Under the pieces are notes generated by a model. That model made no database searches and was not told the DNA's origin. It saw only the letters and a list, made by a program, of their open reading frames with translations. A stretch of 64,000 nucleotides of DNA from the NCBI RefSeq assembly GCF_003944705.1, contig NZ_RWIS01000003.1, positions 372,001-436,000 of the forward strand, in the 5' to 3' direction. Below, piece after piece: positions 42,942 through 51,445 of this stretch. The stretch comes from Hymenobacter metallilatus (lineage in GTDB: Bacteria > Bacteroidota > Bacteroidia > Cytophagales > Hymenobacteraceae). Numbering within the stretch: position 1 is the stretch's first letter; each line of letters opens with the position of its first letter. A program made the position numbers and the translations under genes.

Positions 42942-43427
42942 ATGGATTTTACCTCATCCCGTCCCGAGGACCTGTTTTTTAACGCGGCCCGCCAGGGCGA
43001 CGTAGCTACCCTGCAACGGCTGCTGCAGGAGGGTGTGAATGTAAATACCCAGGATGGCCGCGGCTTCACGGCCCTGATTCTGGCTGCCTACGACAACCAC
43101 CTCGAAGCGGCCCGCCTGCTGCTGGAAGCCGGCGCCAACCCCAACGTGCACGATGCCAGCGGCAACACGGCCCTGATGGGTGTTTCATTCAAAGGCTACC
43201 CCGAAATTGCCCAGCTGCTCATCGACAACGGCGCCGACCTGAATGCCCGTAACGGCAACAATGGTACCGCCCTCATGTATGCCACGCTCTTCGGCCGCCA
43301 CAACCTTGTGCCCCTGCTGCTCAAGGCCGGGGCCGATACCACTCTGCGCGACGTGCGGGGCCTCTCGGCCCGCGACCTGGCCATTCAGCAGGGCAATACC
43401 ACCGCGCTGGAGCTGCTGCCGGAGTAG
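42942..43427 (+). CDS. ankyrin-repeat protein
   Basis: A 161-residue cytoplasmic protein consisting of four to five ankyrin repeats: ARQGDVATLQRLLQEGVNVN, GFTALILAAYDNHLEAARLLLEAGANPN, GNTALMGVSFKGYPEIAQLLIDNGADLN and GTALMYATLFGRHNLVPLLLKAGADT. Presumably a protein-binding adaptor. ATG 42942 (MDFTSSRPEDLFFNAAR) was chosen; it is directly preceded by TTTTACCGATTTACCGC, a low-complexity repeat also found before folB. There is no adjacent catalase or toxin-like partner. Confidence 0.88.
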   Translation: MDFTSSRPEDLFFNAARQGDVATLQRLLQEGVNVNTQDGRGFTALILAAYDNHLEAARLLLEAGANPNVHDASGNTALMGVSFKGYPEIAQLLIDNGADLNARNGNNGTALMYATLFGRHNLVPLLLKAGADTTLRDVRGLSARDLAIQQGNTTALELLPE

Positions 43428-43810
43428 CAGTCAGCGCCCTCAAACAGGCGCTGAGTTACCGTAACTTCTCTTGAGCAGTACGGGCCAGGATGCGGCAACT
43501 CAGTGCCTGTTCGGGGTAGGGGCCGGAGGGCCTGTCGGGTTTGCGGGAAGCTGCCTACCGCCTGTCCGGGCGCGGTGGCCTGGGCCGGCTGAGGCTACCG
43601 GCTGCGGCGTTGTTTCCTCTCGGGCAAAGCCCGGACCGGGGGCAAACAAGGCGCGGGCGAATAAATGAGGCGGTTGGTCGGTTTTTCGGCGGGGTTACTG
43701 GAGTAGCGGGGCAACGGCAGCGAGGTCGGCATTGGGTTTGAGTAAGGACAGACCGAACACGCGGTTCTCAATCTTACTTGCTTCAACCCTCACTTTTCAA
43801 CCCCTTCCTC
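43428..43810. other. 383-bp gap before the Spy-like gene
   Basis: CAGCGCC...GGCGCTG (43433-43454) is a possible hairpin after the ankyrin gene without a U-run. The rest holds short GC-rich direct/inverted words (GGGGCCGGAGGGCC; GGGCAAAGCCCGG) and no credible ORF; the ORFs at 43471 and 43541 are overlapping shadows. Confidence 0.45.
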
Positions 43811-44305
43811 ATGAAAAAGCAATTTTTGAGTTTTGCCCTCCTGCTCGGTCTGCTTGTTTCCGTTTCCGAAACCACTGTTGCCGCCCCTGCCGTTTCCGGG
43901 CAGGAGCAGCACCAGGATAAGCGCCTCTACCAAGCGGGCCGCCAGGGCCGCAGTCAGCGCCCCGATGGCCAGCAGGGTCCGCGCCGCCAGCAGCGCCTCG
44001 ATGCTATGGCTAAGGAGATGAACCTGAGCAGCAAGCAGAAATCCAAAGTGGAGAAAATCTACCAGGAGCAGCAGCAGCAGATGCAGGCCCTGCGCGGCCA
44101 GTCGGGCCAGGACCGGACCCAGCAGCGCGACGAGTTCAAGCGCATCCACGAAGGCACCGATAAAAAACTAAAAGACGTGCTGTCCAAAAAGCAGTACGCG
44201 CAGCTGGAAGCCAAGCGCCAGGAGCGGATGCGCCAACTGCAAAGCCGCCGGGGCGACCAGCGGCGCGGTGGCCCAGAACGCCGCGACTTCAACGGCCGGG
44301 GCTAA
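43811..44305 (+). CDS. periplasmic Spy/LTXXQ-like (DUF4890-type) protein
   Basis: A 164-residue exported, highly basic and Gln-rich protein. Signal MKKQFLSFALLLGLLVSVSETTVAA, then KEMNLSSKQKSKVEKIYQEQQQQMQALRG and KRIHEGTDKKLKDVLSKKQYAQLEAKRQERM, the two-helix pattern (L-x-x-x-Q) of Spy/CpxP-type chaperones as found in Bacteroidota. The C-terminal tail RRGDQRRGGPERRDFNGRG is disordered and basic. Likely periplasmic; its chaperone role is inferred. ATG 43811 chosen over the track's 43778. Confidence 0.82.
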   Translation: MKKQFLSFALLLGLLVSVSETTVAAPAVSGQEQHQDKRLYQAGRQGRSQRPDGQQGPRRQQRLDAMAKEMNLSSKQKSKVEKIYQEQQQQMQALRGQSGQDRTQQRDEFKRIHEGTDKKLKDVLSKKQYAQLEAKRQERMRQLQSRRGDQRRGGPERRDFNGRG

Positions 44306-44342
44306 ACCGGCCTGTCCGTTCCGAGTTCCTATTCTGAAAAAC

Positions 44343-44448
44343 AGACCGTCATTCCGAGCGTAGCCGAGGAATCTCGCGTGCTGATGTTGCAAGGGTAAAC
44401 CTGACGTCAGCACGCGAGATTCCTCGGCTACGCTCGGAATGACGGTCT
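44343..44448. repeat. palindrome with 42-bp perfect arms (TCATTCCGAGC type)
   Basis: Left arm 44343-44384 beginning AGACCGTCATTCCGAGCGTA, right arm 44407-44448 its exact inverse, 22-nt centre. It shares TCATTCCGAG...GAGGAATCT with 61657-61737. It starts 37 bp after the Spy-like gene. Confidence 0.92.
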
Positions 44449-44651
44449 ATTTTGTGCAGGCTGTCAGGCCGGTTGTTGTGAGCTGATATTGTGATGACGT
44501 GGTGCAGATGAATCGGACCACTATCGGCCCGATGGTTTGCCGCCGGACCGGCGTCACCGCCGAAGCTTGCGGCTGCGTTACAATATTTCCCGTATCAACC
44601 CGACTACCGGAACAACCAGCTCCGATTGGCGGGGCTTCACATGTCGAGTTG

Positions 44652-45773
44652 ATGCGCAGAATTCTGAAAATAACCGGCCGCCTGGCCCTGGTGCTGCTGG
44701 CCGTATTGGTGGTGGCCGGCGTAGCCTTTGCCAACCTTAGCCCCGAGCTGGGCGGCAAGCCCACCAAAGCCCAGAAAGCCGCCTACGCCCGCACCGGCCG
44801 CTACCACGACGGTGAATTCCGCAACCTGGAGCCCACCGAGGTAATGACGGGGGGCAGCACGTTTTCGGTGCTGTGGCGTTTCCTGTTCACCAAAGTAACC
44901 AACGCGGCCCCGGCGGCTCCGCTGCCCACCCAGCCGCTCGATTCCAGCAGCATCACCCGCAAAACGCCCGAAACGGTGCGTGTCACCTGGTTCGGGCACT
45001 CGGCCAGCCTGGTGGAAATCGGGGGCAAAAACGTCCTGCTCGACCCCATGCTGAGCGTGCAGATGGGGCCACTTTCCTGGGTGACGCCCCGGCGCTACAA
45101 CCCCAGCCTGGCCATTACCGCCGAGCAGCTCCCGGCCATCGACGCCGTGCTCATCTCCCACGACCACTACGACCACCTCGATTACCAGACCATCCGCCGG
45201 CTCAAGGACAAAACGGCCCGCTTCCTGGTGCCGCTGGGTGTGGGGGCGCACCTGCTGGCCTGGGGCGTAGCACCCGAAAAAATACAGGAGCTGGACTGGC
45301 AGGATTCGGTGCGGCTGCCGGGCCTTACCATCATCAGCACGCCGGCCCGGCACTTCTCGGGCCGGGGCCTCACCAATCGCAACTCTACTTCCTGGAGTTC
45401 CTGGGTGCTGAAAACGCCCACCCACCGCGTGTTCTACAGCGGCGACGGGGGCTACGGCCAGCATTTCCGCGCCATCGGCCAGCAGCACGGCCCCTTCAAC
45501 CTGGCCCTGCTAGAATGCGGGCAGTACGACGCCAACTGGGCCCAGATTCATATGCTGCCCGAGCAAAGCGTGCAGGCCGCCCTCGATGTGCGGGCCCGCG
45601 CCATGCTGCCGGTGCACTGGGGCGCTTTCACCGAAGCCCACCACGCCTGGAACGAGCCCGTGCGCCGCGCCACGGCCGCCGCCGCCCTGCACCAGCTGCC
45701 CATCACCACCCCCGAGTTGGGCCAGCCCGTTACGTTGGGCCAGCCCCTGCCGCAGCGGCGGTGGTGGGAGTAG
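44652..45773 (+). CDS. MBL-fold metallohydrolase (UlaG/NAPE-PLD-like), membrane-anchored
   Basis: A 373-residue metallo-beta-lactamase-fold hydrolase. The N-terminal MRRILKITGRLALVLLAVLVVAGVAFA is a signal or anchor. Zinc ligands: SHDHYDHLD (HxHxDH), PARHFSGRG, SGDGGYG and LPVHWGAF. The order and the GHSASLVEIGGKNVLLDPML start of the domain match the NAPE-phospholipase-D-like group, which suggests phospholipid or phosphodiester cleavage, but this is family inference. ATG 44652 was chosen; the track leader of 51 residues is without features. Confidence 0.87.
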   Translation: MRRILKITGRLALVLLAVLVVAGVAFANLSPELGGKPTKAQKAAYARTGRYHDGEFRNLEPTEVMTGGSTFSVLWRFLFTKVTNAAPAAPLPTQPLDSSSITRKTPETVRVTWFGHSASLVEIGGKNVLLDPMLSVQMGPLSWVTPRRYNPSLAITAEQLPAIDAVLISHDHYDHLDYQTIRRLKDKTARFLVPLGVGAHLLAWGVAPEKIQELDWQDSVRLPGLTIISTPARHFSGRGLTNRNSTSWSSWVLKTPTHRVFYSGDGGYGQHFRAIGQQHGPFNLALLECGQYDANWAQIHMLPEQSVQAALDVRARAMLPVHWGAFTEAHHAWNEPVRRATAAAALHQLPITTPELGQPVTLGQPLPQRRWWE

Positions 45774-45796
45774 CTGGAACGGTGTTGAGTAGAAAT

Positions 45797-45909
45797 AAAA
45801 ACTGTCATCCTGAGCGGAGCGAAGGACCTTATCAAGTAGAACGGCACTCGTAGCAATGGCCAGCTCTAAGGTGATAAGGTCCTTCGCTCCGCTCAGGATG
45901 ACAGTTTTT
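45797..45909. repeat. palindrome with 38-bp perfect arms (TCATCCTGAGC type)
   Basis: Left 45797-45834 (AAAAACTGTCATCCTGAGCG...), right 45872-45909 exact inverse, 37-nt centre. Ends in Ts, so it could also terminate the MBL gene. Confidence 0.92.
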
Positions 45910-45954
45910 GAAACCGAAACCGGCCCGCTGCAGCAGCGGGCCGGTTTCGGTTTC
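45910..45954. repeat. perfect 21-bp hairpin overlapping a stop codon
   Basis: GAAACCGAAACCGGCCCGCT(G) and its inverse with a 3-nt loop. It directly follows the previous palindrome, and its right end contains the first bases of the TGA stop of the minus-strand gene 45953-46390. It could terminate both converging genes. Confidence 0.8.
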
Positions 45955-46390
45955 AGACAATGCCGGCAATATCCAGCGTTTCCAGCTCGGCTGCGGAGCC
46001 GGGCAGTTGGGTGCGGCGCAGCAGCTCCGCCAGCGGCGGCGGTAGCTCGGCCAGGGTGAGGGGTTGTAGGGGCCGGGCCACCGCGTAGTAGCGCGTATCG
46101 GTGCGCTCGTGCAGGCGGGTTTTGGCGAAGGAGAACAGCCCGCGCCGGGCGTAGCGGGCGGCACCCGGATAAGCCCCATCCTGGGCCAAAGCCGGCGCGG
46201 CCGCCGCCGCCGAATCGGTTTCCGGCCGCGTCAGGAAATACTGGTGCAGCTCCAGCAGCGCCGCCTCATCCGCCGCCACCGATTCCGGCAGCACCCCGCC
46301 CCCGGACGCCACGTGCACAATGTGCCCGGCCGCATCAGTAGCGAAGTAATCAATGTCGGCGTCTTCCTGGTCGATGTCGTGAATGCGCAT
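45953..46390 (-). CDS. small hypothetical protein
   Basis: A 145-residue soluble protein, not recognised. It is acidic at the start (MRIHDIDQEDADIDYFATDAAGHIVHVASGGG), Ala-rich in the middle, and ends with PLAELLRRTQLPGSAAELETLDIAGIV. GC-rich and consistent with the surrounding chromosome, unlike the next gene. Small secreted-toxin immunity proteins can look like this, but no motif supports it. The stop is within a perfect hairpin. Convergent with the MBL gene. Confidence 0.6.
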   Translation of the reverse strand: MRIHDIDQEDADIDYFATDAAGHIVHVASGGGVLPESVAADEAALLELHQYFLTRPETDSAAAAAPALAQDGAYPGAARYARRGLFSFAKTRLHERTDTRYYAVARPLQPLTLAELPPPLAELLRRTQLPGSAAELETLDIAGIV

Positions 46391-46696
46391 AAGAAGCTAG
46401 TGTGAGATGCTAATGCGAGGTATTCTCTTTGTGGTTTCTAACAACGCAAACAGCTACCAATACTGTCAGAGAAGCGCCCGAAAGTATAGAGTATAAGCAC
46501 GAAGCATACAGGCCGATATATAACAGCCAGGAATCAATAAAAGCAAAACCAAATGCGCCGACAAATCCTATGTCAATCCGTAAAACATAATTTTACAGAT
46601 TAGTACAAACTGCTGGTATTTTATTCTGTTGGATATATTTTTACACTGCACGGCAAAGCATGTTCAGTATTTTTTATGTGCCAGCTATTATCTGGT
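46391..46696. other. 306-bp AT-rich gap
   Basis: Visibly AT-richer than the chromosome (for example TTTTATTCTGTTGGATATAT near 46619). No ORF, palindrome or RNA gene was recognised. Together with the following gene it forms an AT-rich patch suggestive of foreign DNA. Confidence 0.5.
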
Positions 46697-47137
46697 TTAA
46701 TTTTGCGTTTTCTTGTCTTCAATATGAATTAGTATGCGTTCATGTAATTGGGTTTCAATGTGTCCTTTTTCTAATGGATTCGATAGAATGCCCAGTATGT
46801 CGATGCCATTCATAAACCGGTAACTGCGTCCGTCATCAAAGTGTATTTTTGAAAGAAACGTGTTTCCATTAGATACTGACTTGTAATTCTGAAATGAATA
46901 ATTTCTGGTTGACCAGATTTGTTCAATTGCTATACTTTTATCCGTGAGAGTAACATTGGGTGTAAAAATCACAACTGATAGCAAGCACATTCCAAGCGTG
47001 CAAATAATTGTTATGATTGGTTCTTGTTGATGTAAAATTCCTCTGATGGCTGTCAGAGCCATCAGAGGGACTATGAATAATAAAATAGCCCATTTCTTTA
47101 ATTTAGATGAGTGGAAGCCTAGGGGAGTATTTTGCAT
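46697..47137 (-). CDS. hypothetical two-helix membrane protein, AT-rich
   Basis: A 146-residue protein, not recognised. Two N-terminal membrane helices (WAILLFIVPLMALTAIRGIL and IITIICTLGMCLLSVVIF) are followed by a polar, strand-rich cytoplasmic part (TLTDKSIAIEQIWSTRNYSFQNY, IHFDDGRSYRFMNGIDILG) that resembles a PH-like or bPH-type arrangement. Base and codon use (many AT-ending codons) differ sharply from mutB next door, so recent transfer is likely. No partner gene is evident. Confidence 0.65.
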   Translation of the reverse strand: MQNTPLGFHSSKLKKWAILLFIVPLMALTAIRGILHQQEPIITIICTLGMCLLSVVIFTPNVTLTDKSIAIEQIWSTRNYSFQNYKSVSNGNTFLSKIHFDDGRSYRFMNGIDILGILSNPLEKGHIETQLHERILIHIEDKKTQN

Positions 47138-47165
47138 AATCTATTGTGCTTTGCAATTTAGTTAT

Positions 47166-49367
47166 CTACTCCCCCAGCTTCCCCAAAATCTCCTGCGCCG
47201 CCACGGCAATAACCGTCCCGGGGCCGTACACGCCGGCCACGCCGGCATCGTAGAGGAACTGGTAGTCCTGAGCGGGGATGACGCCGCCGGCAATGACGAG
47301 GATATCCTCGCGGCCGAGCTGCTGCAGCTCCCGGAGTAGCTGCGGAATCAGGGTTTTGTGGCCGGCGGCGAGGCTGCTCACGCCTACTACGTGCACGTCG
47401 TTTTCGGCAGCCTGGCGGGCTACCTCGTCGGGGGTCTGGAACAGGGGCGCAATGTCCACGTCGAAGCCCACGTCGGCGAAGGAGGTGGCAATGATTTTGG
47501 AGCCCCGGTCGTGGCCGTCCTGGCCCATTTTGGCCACCATCATGCGGGGGCGGCGGCCTTCGCGCTGGGCAAACTCATCGGCCTGCTGGCGGGCCTTGGC
47601 GAACTGCTCGTCGTAGTTCATTTCCTGGGAATACACGCCCGAAATAGCCCGAATAGTGGCCTGGTGGCGGCCGTACACTTTCTCCAGCGCATCCGAAATT
47701 TCGCCCAGCGTAGCGCGCAGGCGTGCCGCGTTTACGGCCAGGGCCAATAAATTATGAGAGTTGAATGATGAGTTATGAGTTGGGTTTTCCGCAGTGGTGT
47801 CTGAGCCGGTCAACTCATCATTCATCATTCCTAATTCATCATTCCCTCGCGCAGCAGCCGTGAGGGCCTCCAGGGCCTGCTGCACGGCGGCCGTGTCGCG
47901 GGAGGCTTTGATGTGGTTGAGGCGGGTGATTTGCGACTCGCGCACGGCGGCGTTGTCGATGTCGAGCACCTCAATGTCGGTGGCCTCGTTTACGCGGTAC
48001 TTGTTCACGCCCACCACCGTTTCCTTGCCCGAGTCGATGCGGGCCTGCTTGCGGGCGGCGGCTTCCTCGATGCGCATTTTGGGCAGGCCGGTTTCAATGG
48101 CCTTGGCCATGCCGCCCAGTTCCTCCACTTCCTGAATCAGGGCCCAGGCTTTGTCGGCCAGCTCGTAGGTGAGGCTTTCCACGTAGTAGGAGCCGCCCCA
48201 GGGGTCCACCACGCGGGTAATGTCCGTCTCGTGCTGGAGGTAGAGCTGGGTGTTGCGGGCAATGCGGGCCGAGAAGTCGGTGGGTAGGGCAATGGCTTCG
48301 TCGAGGGCGTTGGTGTGCAGGCTCTGGGTGCCGCCCAAGGCCGCGGCCAGGGCCTCAATGGCCGTGCGGGCCACGTTATTGAAGGGGTCCTGCTCGGTGA
48401 GCGAATAGCCCGAGGTCTGGCAATGCGTGCGCAGGGCCAGGCTTTTGGGGTTCTGGGGGTTGAACTGCTTAATCAGCTTGGCCCAGAGCAACCGGCCGGC
48501 CCGCATCTTGGCAATTTCCATGAAATGGTTCATGCCGATGGCCCAGAAGAAGCTCAGGCGCGGAGCGAAGTCGTCAATCTTCATGCCCGCCGCCAGGCCT
48601 GCCCGCACGTACTCCAGTCCATCGGCCAGGGTGTAGGCCAGCTCCAGGTCGGCGGTGGCCCCGGCCTCCTGCATGTGGTAGCCCGAAATGCTGATGCTGT
48701 TGAATTTGGGCATCTTCTGGGCCGTGAAGCTGAAGATATCCGCAATGATGCGCATACTCGGCTGGGGCGGGTAGATGTAGGTGTTGCGCACCATAAACTC
48801 CTTCAGAATATCGTTCTGAATGGTGCCCGCCAGCTTATCGGGCGTGACGCCCTGCTCCTCGGCCGCCACAATGTAAAACGCCAGAATGGGCAGCACGGCC
48901 CCGTTCATGGTCATGCTCACCGACATCTGGTCCAGCGGAATCTGGTCAAACAGCACCTTCATGTCCTCCACCGAGTCGATGGCCACGCCGGCCTTGCCCA
49001 CGTCGCCCACCACGCGGGGGTGGTCGGAGTCGTATCCCCGGTGCGTAGCCAAATCAAAGGCTACCGACAGGCCCTTTTGCCCGCCCGCCAGGTTGCGGCG
49101 GTAAAAGGCGTTGCTTTCTTCGGCCGTGCTGAAGCCCGCGTACTGCCGGATGGTCCAGGGGTTTTGCACGTACATGCTGGCGTAGGGCCCCCGCAGGTAG
49201 GGCGCCTGCCCCGCCCCAAAGCCGAGGTGCGTGAGGTGCTGCACATCCTGAGAGGTGTAGAACTGCTTCAGCGCAATACCTTCGGGCGTGCTGGTTTCGG
49301 TGGGTTCCGTGGCCGGTGCAGGCAGCTGGGCCGCGTCGTAGGCTATAGTAGAGAAGTTGGGCTTCAT
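47166..49367 (-). CDS. mutB: methylmalonyl-CoA mutase, large (catalytic) subunit
   Basis: Adenosylcobalamin enzyme interconverting methylmalonyl-CoA and succinyl-CoA. ATG 49367 ([19 protein letters not shown]) gives 733 residues. TIM-barrel motifs [56 protein letters not shown]12 domain with the cobalamin His motif MGQDGHDRG and GVSSLAAGH. Between AALTAAARG and [17 protein letters not shown] about 30 extra residues ([20 protein letters not shown]...NSSFNSH) are encoded by an in-frame low-complexity repeat (47751-47847), located in the linker before the B12 domain. Downstream of mutA on the same strand. The frame is intact, so it is probably functional. Confidence 0.95.
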   Translation of the reverse strand: MKPNFSTIAYDAAQLPAPATEPTETSTPEGIALKQFYTSQDVQHLTHLGFGAGQAPYLRGPYASMYVQNPWTIRQYAGFSTAEESNAFYRRNLAGGQKGLSVAFDLATHRGYDSDHPRVVGDVGKAGVAIDSVEDMKVLFDQIPLDQMSVSMTMNGAVLPILAFYIVAAEEQGVTPDKLAGTIQNDILKEFMVRNTYIYPPQPSMRIIADIFSFTAQKMPKFNSISISGYHMQEAGATADLELAYTLADGLEYVRAGLAAGMKIDDFAPRLSFFWAIGMNHFMEIAKMRAGRLLWAKLIKQFNPQNPKSLALRTHCQTSGYSLTEQDPFNNVARTAIEALAAALGGTQSLHTNALDEAIALPTDFSARIARNTQLYLQHETDITRVVDPWGGSYYVESLTYELADKAWALIQEVEELGGMAKAIETGLPKMRIEEAAARKQARIDSGKETVVGVNKYRVNEATDIEVLDIDNAAVRESQITRLNHIKASRDTAAVQQALEALTAAARGNDELGMMNDELTGSDTTAENPTHNSSFNSHNLLALAVNAARLRATLGEISDALEKVYGRHQATIRAISGVYSQEMNYDEQFAKARQQADEFAQREGRRPRMMVAKMGQDGHDRGSKIIATSFADVGFDVDIAPLFQTPDEVARQAAENDVHVVGVSSLAAGHKTLIPQLLRELQQLGREDILVIAGGVIPAQDYQFLYDAGVAGVYGPGTVIAVAAQEILGKLGE
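47751..47847. repeat. low-complexity inverted repeat inserted in frame in mutB
   Basis: Left ATTATGAGAGTTGAATGATG..., right TCAACTCATCATTCATCATT... inverse, core about 30 nt. The element is a multiple of three in effect (frame kept) and encodes Asn/Glu/Met/Ser-rich residues absent from MutB homologues. Confidence 0.8.
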
Positions 49368-49375
49368 GGGTGGTG

Positions 49376-49494
49376 GTGAAATTGTGAGTTTGTGAAATTG
49401 TGAGTTAGGGGGTGAAATGCGTGGTTTTGTTGTACGGACGCAGCACATGCGCCCTGAACATCAATTCACCATTTCACCACTTCACCATTTCACT
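49376..49494. repeat. low-complexity inverted repeat element between mutA and mutB
   Basis: Left GTGAAATTGTGAGTTTGTGA..., right CAATTCACCATTTCACCACT...TTTCACTT, inverse words, core about 55 nt. The right end contains the mutA TGA stop (AAG-TGA-AATGGTGAAG on the minus strand), and the left end is 8 bp from the mutB ATG. Confidence 0.8.
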
Positions 49495-51268
49495 TTTTCC
49501 CCTGTAACCGGGCCAGTACGGCTTCGGTGCTGTATCCCTGCACCGTGAATTCCTTGAGGCCGAAAATATGCGTGGCTTCCTGCATGGTAGCCAGGTCGGC
49601 GGTGAGCAGGGCCGGCGCAATAAAGTTGGGCTCATCAATAGGCACATGACTGATGGCCCGGGCCAGGCGGCCAAACTGCTCGGGCGTAGCATACATCAGC
49701 GTGGCTTCCTCGGCGGAGGAAAACAGTACCGACAACGTGCCCTCGGGGTGAGATTTGTGCAGCTCGGTACGGTCGGCTTCCGGCAGCGTCATCAGAAACG
49801 ACTCCAGGATGGTCTGGTTGGTGTGGGCACCCAGCAGCACCAGCGCCGCCCGCTTCTTCTTTTTCTCCCGGCGCTCAAAGTGCAGGGCCGTGGCCAGTCG
49901 CAGCACCTCGGCCGGGTAAGTGGCGCGGGTGCTGTCGAAGTCCCGGCTGCGCAACAGGCGCTTGGGGTTGTAGTCGAACTTCTCGTTGGGGTTGTGAAAT
50001 TTGTTGGTGCCTACTACTACCTGCTCACCGTTGGCAATACGCCGGAACTGAGCCTGGGCCGAGGTATGCAGCTCCTGCAGCACGAAGCCCGTGGCCGCCG
50101 GCAGGCCACCCTGCGCCTGAATTTTCTGAAACAGAGCCCAGCCTTCCCGGGCCAGCTGGTCGGTGAGGGTTTCCACGTAGTAGGAGCCAGCGGCGGGGTC
50201 CTGCACCCGGTCGAGGTAGGCTTCCTCGCGCAGGAGCACAGGCAGGTTGCGGGCCAGCCGCTCGGCAAACTCGTTGGGCGCGTGAAACAGGCAGTCGAAG
50301 GTACCCACGCTCACCGCGTCGGCGCCGCCCAGCACGGCGCTCATGGCCTCGGTGGTGGTGCGTAGCAGGTTGGTGTGCGGGTCGAGAGTAGTCTGGCTCC
50401 AGGTGGCCGTGCTGGCAAAAATGGTGAGCTGCTGGGCTGCTTCGGCGGGCAGGCCGTAGGCGTGCAGCAGGGTAGCCCATAGCTTGCGCAGGGCCCGGAG
50501 CTTGGCAATTTCGAAGAAGTAGTTTGGGCCCACGGCTACGTGCAGGTGCAGGGCCGCCGCCACCTCGGCCACCGCAAGGTCGGCCGTGGGCAACTCGCTC
50601 AGGTAGGCGGCGGCTGTACTTAGTGCAAAAGCAAGTTGTTGGGTAGCGGTGGCGCCGCGGTTGCCATAAAAGGCCACATCCAGGCCCAATACCTTGAAGG
50701 CGGGCCAGGCGCGGGCGGTTCGCACGGCCTCCCGTACCTCGTCCAGCTGGGCCGCCAGATCCGGCGCGTGCCTAGTTACCGGGTCCGATACCAGAAACCC
50801 CCGGGGAGGCGACGGCAGGGCTGCTAACCGCTGCAGCAGGCCGGATACTCCCCCCCGCACTGTGTAGCCCACGTACGTGGTTGCCAGCGGCATCCGCTGT
50901 TGCAGGTAGTCGGTATCAAAGCCTTCGGAGTGGCCCAATACGAAGTGGGCACCTTCGGCGCCGCGCTCCAGGGCTTCCGCTGCCCGCCGAATGGCACCGT
51001 GGCCGCGCTCCAGGGCGGGTACTGAGTAGGTGGGCACGTTGCGCCAGTGGGTGGCCGGCCGGGCCAGAGGGGAAGGCCAGCCGCCTAAGGCCTGAAGCGC
51101 CTCCTGATGATAAAAGGGCTGTACCACAAACCCATCGGGGGTGGTCCAGGTGAGGGAGGCGGGGTCCTGGCCTTTCAGGTCGCGGGCAATGCGCTCCTGC
51201 CACTGGGCGGTGGTAACGGCGTCAAACTCAGAAAACGAAACAGGCGCAGAGCGCAGCGAATCGGCCAT
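49490..51268 (-). CDS. mutA: methylmalonyl-CoA mutase, small subunit
   Basis: Non-catalytic partner of MutB in the heterodimeric mutase. ATG 51268 (MADSLRSAPVSFSEFDAVTTAQW) gives 592 residues; the track's 46-residue leader is rejected. Barrel regions such as TAQWQERIARDLKGQDPASLTWTTPDGF and VQDPAAGSYYVETLTDQLAREGW match the subunit. The C-terminal cobalamin-binding part is degenerate: no DxHxxG, as expected for the small subunit. The TGA stop is within the repeat separating it from mutB (122 bp), so the pair is less tightly spaced than usual. MeaB is 15 kb away. Confidence 0.93.
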   Translation of the reverse strand: MADSLRSAPVSFSEFDAVTTAQWQERIARDLKGQDPASLTWTTPDGFVVQPFYHQEALQALGGWPSPLARPATHWRNVPTYSVPALERGHGAIRRAAEALERGAEGAHFVLGHSEGFDTDYLQQRMPLATTYVGYTVRGGVSGLLQRLAALPSPPRGFLVSDPVTRHAPDLAAQLDEVREAVRTARAWPAFKVLGLDVAFYGNRGATATQQLAFALSTAAAYLSELPTADLAVAEVAAALHLHVAVGPNYFFEIAKLRALRKLWATLLHAYGLPAEAAQQLTIFASTATWSQTTLDPHTNLLRTTTEAMSAVLGGADAVSVGTFDCLFHAPNEFAERLARNLPVLLREEAYLDRVQDPAAGSYYVETLTDQLAREGWALFQKIQAQGGLPAATGFVLQELHTSAQAQFRRIANGEQVVVGTNKFHNPNEKFDYNPKRLLRSRDFDSTRATYPAEVLRLATALHFERREKKKKRAALVLLGAHTNQTILESFLMTLPEADRTELHKSHPEGTLSVLFSSAEEATLMYATPEQFGRLARAISHVPIDEPNFIAPALLTADLATMQEATHIFGLKEFTVQGYSTEAVLARLQGKK

Positions 51269-51360
51269 AATACGGCGGGGTGGGGGTGGGAAACTGGGCC
51301 TGGGGAGGCGGGCTAAAGATACCGGTTCGGGACGGGAATGCCGCCGGGCGCAGCCGGTTC

Positions 51361-51391
51361 TTGCGGAGGCACACGTCCGGAAGTATCTTTG
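51361..51391 (+). promoter_or_regulatory. Bacteroidota-type promoter for the barrel protein
   Basis: TTG (51361-51363), 20 nt, TATCTTTG (51384-51391): full match to both elements, 55 bp before ATG 51446. This excludes the track start at 51338. Opposite to it, TATCTTTA on the minus strand (51320-51313) may serve mutA. Confidence 0.7.
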
Positions 51392-51445
51392 CAGCCCTTT
51401 TACCAAATCCCTTTCGCCGGCCCGGCCCGCATTGTTTTATCAACC

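Noticed and set aside
43471-43741. Small ORFs before the Spy-like gene
   Set aside because: Overlapping frames in GC-rich repeat-like DNA, no motifs, no promoter.
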